8,987 nucleotides of DNA from JAGLYP01 sp034659435 (lineage in GTDB: Bacteria; Patescibacteriota; Patescibacteriia; Patescibacteriales; UBA12075): NCBI GenBank assembly GCA_034659435.1, contig JAYEHJ010000084.1, positions 1 through 8,987 of the forward strand. The letters run 5' to 3'. The notes under the pieces are model-generated. The model ran no database searches. It had not been told where the DNA came from and saw only the letters and a program-made list of their open reading frames with translations. Positions 5,976 to 8,987 of the stretch are shown here, piece by piece. The translations under genes and the position numbers were made by a program. Each line of letters begins with the position of its first letter. The stretch's first letter is position 1.

Positions 5976-6917
5976 TTAAAACCCAAAATATTGTATTTCC
6001 TCATACAAGTCTATTTTAAAATTATCTCTTGCTCGTGTTTTAATCAAACTTATTAATTGCGCCACATCGTCAGCGGTAGCCCTTCCCGTGTTCACTATAT
6101 GATTGGCATGTTCCAAGCTTATTTTCGCGCCGCCGATGGTTTTACCTTTTAAGCCCAATAAATCAATTATCAAACCGGCGCCGACCAATCCTTGCCGACC
6201 AATTTTATTTTTTATTTCCCTGTTAAAAAATAAAGAATTTTTCTTTTTGATTTTCTCAGGGTCTAAATTTTTAAAAACAGAACCTGCACTTGGCAAATTA
6301 GGATATTTGCTAAGCCTAAATTTTAAATTTTTTTCAACTATTTCTTCAATTTGCTTTTTGTCTTTGCGCAACATCTTTAAAACAGCTTCCCAAATAATAA
6401 AATTATTACTCGCGCTAAAAATACTTTTTCTATATCCGAAAGAACACTTATTACGGCTTAAAATCTCAAATCTATTATTTTTAACATCAAAAGCTTCAAT
6501 TGTTTCAACAATATCCGACATAGAGCAGCTAAATGCTTCGCCGTTACCCCTGATTGAACCGCCAATCGTCGCTCGTGGAATGCCATTTGACCATTCCAAA
6601 CCGGATAAACCGCAACTTATCGCGCGGCTCAAAACCTTAGCCAAAGACACTCCCGCGCCAACAGCCATACGCTCGCCATTAACCGACAATTTTTCATTTT
6701 TAATTAAAACGACCAAGCCTTTTACGCCTTGATCGCTAATTAATACATTACTTCCTCCGCCTAAAATATTGGTTTGAATATTTTTTTCTTTCGCCCAGTC
6801 AAATGCTTCTTTTAATTCCTCTTTTTTATTTATTTCAATAAAATATTCAGCAGGTCCGCCGATTTTAAATGTCGTTAAACCGGCAAGTGGATAATTTTTT
6901 TTAATTTTTTTTATCAT
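5976..6917 (-). CDS. murB: UDP-N-acetylenolpyruvoylglucosamine reductase (MurB)
   Basis: MurB is the cytoplasmic FAD enzyme that reduces UDP-GlcNAc-enolpyruvate with NADPH to UDP-MurNAc, the second committed step of peptidoglycan precursor synthesis. The 313-residue length and absence of the extra loop of the E. coli type fit the shorter type II form. Visible landmarks are TTFKIGG (15-21), ILGGGSNVLI (51-60), the FAD-site segment GIPRATIGGSIRGN (112-125), FGYRKS with Arg163, PSAGSVFKN with the proton-donor Ser213, GLIIDLLGLKGKTIGGA (248-264), and Glu307 near the end (LYEEIQYFG). All three catalytic residues are therefore present. The FAD segment departs from the usual IPGTVGGA...NAGA form (Arg115 for Gly; NGEA for NAGA). 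The ATG at 6917 lies 8 nt from the end of an 80-bp palindrome, and no Shine-Dalgarno is seen. Confidence 0.96.
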   Translation of the reverse strand: MIKKIKKNYPLAGLTTFKIGGPAEYFIEINKKEELKEAFDWAKEKNIQTNILGGGSNVLISDQGVKGLVVLIKNEKLSVNGERMAVGAGVSLAKVLSRAISCGLSGLEWSNGIPRATIGGSIRGNGEAFSCSMSDIVETIEAFDVKNNRFEILSRNKCSFGYRKSIFSASNNFIIWEAVLKMLRKDKKQIEEIVEKNLKFRLSKYPNLPSAGSVFKNLDPEKIKKKNSLFFNREIKNKIGRQGLVGAGLIIDLLGLKGKTIGGAKISLEHANHIVNTGRATADDVAQLISLIKTRARDNFKIDLYEEIQYFGF

Positions 6918-6925
6918 GATAAACT

Positions 6926-7005
6926 AGAAACTCGGTTTCCAAATTTTTTTGTTAGCTTGGGTTTTAAAACCCAAGCTAACAAAAAAATTTGGAAACCGAG
7001 TTTCT
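6926..7005. repeat. 80-bp perfect palindrome between acs and murB
   Basis: Two 40-bp arms (6926-6965 and 6966-7005) are exact reverse complements with no spacer; the centre is GTTTTAAAAC (6961-6970). Flanking bases diverge at once (6925 T against 7006 T). Each outer arm also contains its own small inverted repeat: GAAAC-TCG-GTTTC (6927-6939) and GAAAC-CGA-GTTTC (6992-7004). In RNA it would make a 40-bp hairpin starting 12 nt after the acs stop and ending 8 nt before the murB ATG. Each strand has a T7 run about 4 nt after the first small stem, so weak terminator activity in either direction is possible. It may be a MITE-like or REP-pair insertion; no target duplication is evident. Confidence 0.95.
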
Positions 7006-7017
7006 TAAAACGGCTAA

Positions 7018-8946
7018 TTAAACCAACGAACTGGTATCGCCCAAAGGCAAGCCAAGTTCCTTTGCTTTTAAAACGCGCCTCATAATTTTACCGCTTCTGG
7101 TTTTTGGAAGTTTTTCAATAAATTCAATATCTTTAATAACAGCTATCGGGCCGATTTCTTTGCGCGCATGCTTTTTTAACTCCATTTTTAATTCGTCAGA
7201 AGGCTTTGTTTTCGCGGTTAAGATGATAAAAGCCTTGATAACTTCCCCTTTTATAGAATCCGGCACGCCGATTACTCCGGCTTCCACTACCGCCTTGTGC
7301 GACACAAACGAGCTTTCAACTTCAGCCGTGCCGATTCTGTGGCCGGCAACCTTTAAAACATCATCGGTTCTTCCTTGTATCCAAAAATATCCGTCCTTGT
7401 CTTTAAAGGCAACATCTCCCGCGAAATAAGAGCCTTTGACTTCCGACCAATATGTTTTAATATAGCGCTCCTGATTATTAAAAATCGTGCGAATCATGCT
7501 TGGCCATTGATTTTTAATAATCAAATATCCACCCTTGCCGACAGGAACAGACTTTCCTTTTTTATCCACAACATCGGCAATAATTCCGGGAAAAGGCTTG
7601 CAAGTAGAACCGGCTTTCAACGGCGCGGAAGGCAGCGGAGTCAACATATTCGCTCCGGTTTCCGTCTGCCACCAAGTATCCATAATCGGACATTTGCTTT
7701 TGCCGACATATTTATAATACCATTTCCAAGCCTCGGGATTAATCGGCTCGCCAACAGAACCCAAAAGCCGAAGTGTGGGCATCTTATGGGCTTGCGGCCA
7801 TTTGGCGCCATACCTCATCATCGCGCGAATCAAAGTTGGCGCTGTATACAACACATTAACCTTGTATTTCTCCACAACTTTCCAAATCCTATCAGGTTTT
7901 GGCATATCCGGCATCCCCTCATACATTACGGTTGTAATTCCCGCAAGCAATGGACCATAAATAATATATGAATGTCCTGTAATCCAGCCCGGATCAGCCG
8001 TGCACCAAAAAATTTCATCGCCTTTTATATCCCAAACATACTCCATAGTACGCGAAACATTCACAGCATAGCCGCCATGAACATGAATTACGCCTTTCGG
8101 CTTTGAGGTGGTTCCGGAAGTATACAAAACAAAAGCCGGATCTTCTGAATCCATCTCAGCGCAATGCGCGGCATCTGAAAAACCTTTAATAAAATCATTA
8201 TACCAAACGTCTTGTTTTTTATTAAAATTAACTTTAGCGTTGTTATTTTTCACTACTATTACTTTTTTAATTGATTTTGCTTTTTTAACTGCCTCGTCGG
8301 CAATTGTTTTTAAATCAATAATCTTACCCCTGCGAAAACTGCCATCAGCGGTAAACAGCACTTTTGCCTGAGCATCATCAATTCTGTCTGCCAAGGCCTT
8401 GGCTGAAAAACCGGCGTACACGACTGAATGCATAGCGCCGATTTTCGCGCAAGCCAGCATCGCAAAAACTATTTCAGGAATATTCGGCATATAAACCGCC
8501 ACTCTATCCCCTCTTTCCACGCCTAAATTCTTAAGAGCGTTAACAAGCTTATTTACTTCTTTGTATAATTCCAAATAAGTGAATTTTCTTACACGTCCTG
8601 TTTCGTCCTCCCAAATAATCGCTTTTTTGTTATGCATTTTTGGATTATTTTCAATATGCCGATCAAGCGCGTTATACGCTAAATTACATTTTCCATTAAC
8701 AAACCACTTAAAAAACGGCTTATTTTTATCATCAAGAACCTGATCCCATTTTTGAAACCAGCTTAAATTTTCAGCTGCTTCTTCCCAAAATTTCAAAGGA
8801 TTTTTCGCGGCTTTTTTTAATATTTTTTCATAATCTGGAAAATTAGTATTTTTTTGAAATTCCTTGCTTGGCTTATAAACTTTTTGTGAAGATAACAAAA
8901 CATCTGTCAACTCCCGCTTGTCTTTTTTATTTGGCATATTAAACAT
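7018..8946 (-). CDS. acs: Acetyl-CoA synthetase, AMP-forming
   Basis: This enzyme activates acetate with ATP to acetyl-AMP and then forms acetyl-CoA, in the cytoplasm. Residue numbers count from an in-frame TTG at 8958 (646 residues); from the ATG at 8946 they fall by 4, giving 642. The family order is complete: N-terminal ACS domain with FFKWFVNGKCNLAYNALDRH (82-101), P-loop YTSGTTSKPKG (279-289), the acetate/CoA segment TADPGWITGHSYIIYGPL (320-337), DTWWQTETG (427-435) with the Trp expected in the acetate pocket, GRTDDVLKVAGHRIGT (529-544) at the hinge, and RSGKIMRR (621-628) with catalytic Lys624, the usual site of regulatory lysine acetylation. I prefer the ATG at 8946: AGGAG (8965-8961) is 14 nt from it but only 2 nt from the TTG. 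A third ATG lies at 8937. The gene looks full length. Its product could feed or drain acetate metabolism; nothing nearby shows which. Confidence 0.95.
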   Translation of the reverse strand: MFNMPNKKDKRELTDVLLSSQKVYKPSKEFQKNTNFPDYEKILKKAAKNPLKFWEEAAENLSWFQKWDQVLDDKNKPFFKWFVNGKCNLAYNALDRHIENNPKMHNKKAIIWEDETGRVRKFTYLELYKEVNKLVNALKNLGVERGDRVAVYMPNIPEIVFAMLACAKIGAMHSVVYAGFSAKALADRIDDAQAKVLFTADGSFRRGKIIDLKTIADEAVKKAKSIKKVIVVKNNNAKVNFNKKQDVWYNDFIKGFSDAAHCAEMDSEDPAFVLYTSGTTSKPKGVIHVHGGYAVNVSRTMEYVWDIKGDEIFWCTADPGWITGHSYIIYGPLLAGITTVMYEGMPDMPKPDRIWKVVEKYKVNVLYTAPTLIRAMMRYGAKWPQAHKMPTLRLLGSVGEPINPEAWKWYYKYVGKSKCPIMDTWWQTETGANMLTPLPSAPLKAGSTCKPFPGIIADVVDKKGKSVPVGKGGYLIIKNQWPSMIRTIFNNQERYIKTYWSEVKGSYFAGDVAFKDKDGYFWIQGRTDDVLKVAGHRIGTAEVESSFVSHKAVVEAGVIGVPDSIKGEVIKAFIILTAKTKPSDELKMELKKHARKEIGPIAVIKDIEFIEKLPKTRSGKIMRRVLKAKELGLPLGDTSSLV

Positions 8947-8960
8947 AAAATAATCCAATT

Positions 8961-8965
8961 CTCCT
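8961..8965 (-). promoter_or_regulatory. Shine-Dalgarno AGGAG before acs
   Basis: AGGAG on the minus strand is the clearest ribosome binding site in the window. Its spacing is 2 nt to TTG (8958) and 14 nt to ATG (8946); the first is too close and the second long, so the ATG is the better but not certain choice. Most other genes here have no comparable site. Confidence 0.55.
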
Positions 8966-8987
8966 AATTTGAATTAAATTATTTTTT

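Noticed and set aside
6926..7005. Palindrome as a snap-back (chimeric amplification) assembly artefact
   Set aside because: Such artefacts duplicate whatever lies next to the fold, but here the flanks diverge immediately outside the 40-bp arms and continue into two intact unrelated genes. Spanning reads would still be worth seeing.
1..8987. Alternative genetic code with TGA as glycine (as in some candidate phyla)
   Set aside because: TGA ends three genes at sensible places, including two ATGA overlaps, and no conserved domain is interrupted by in-frame TGA.

Overview
The window is AT-rich (roughly one third G+C by eye), compactly coded, and every recognisable gene is on the minus strand. TGA, TAA and standard codons behave as in code 11; three genes end in TGA and no reading frame needs TGA as an amino acid. 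The low G+C, terse spacing, the general scarcity of Shine-Dalgarno sites, the small DUF2304 membrane protein beside a GT2 glycosyltransferase, and a subtilase with an FG-GAP/VCBS-like repeat tail together suggest a Candidate Phyla Radiation (Patescibacteria) genome. That is an inference from style and gene families; no marker gene in the window proves it.

Read in the direction of transcription (right to left), the first block is an AMP-forming acetyl-CoA synthetase (8946-7018), an 80-bp perfect palindrome (7005-6926), murB (6917-5976) and a small GIY-YIG domain protein (5946-5626). Next comes a 456-bp gene-free stretch (5170-5625) holding several compact hairpins, promoter-like sequences on both strands and an 18-bp dyad.

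The second block is a tightly packed apparent operon of six genes: a secreted subtilisin-like S8 protease with C-terminal FG-GAP-like repeats (5169-3235), a UDP-glucuronate decarboxylase-like SDR enzyme (3228-2209), a GT2 glycosyltransferase of the dolichyl-phosphate-mannose-synthase type (2212-1514), a DUF2304 membrane protein (1509-1189), an unrecognised polytopic membrane protein (1183-569) and a GT4 glycosyltransferase cut by the left edge (572-1). Junctions are +6, -4, +4, +5 and -4 nt, so co-transcription and partial translational coupling are likely. The likely theme is building a nucleotide-sugar-derived, lipid-linked or surface glycan, with an exported protease expressed from the same transcript.

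The most unusual DNA is non-coding: the 80-bp perfect palindrome whose end lies 8 nt before the murB start codon, and the structured 240-bp region at 5220-5460 with three tight hairpins in tandem, resembling REP-type elements without an adjacent transposase. Two promoter-like sites in the gene-free stretch have a TATAAT box only 7-9 nt from an ATG, which would give nearly leaderless transcripts.
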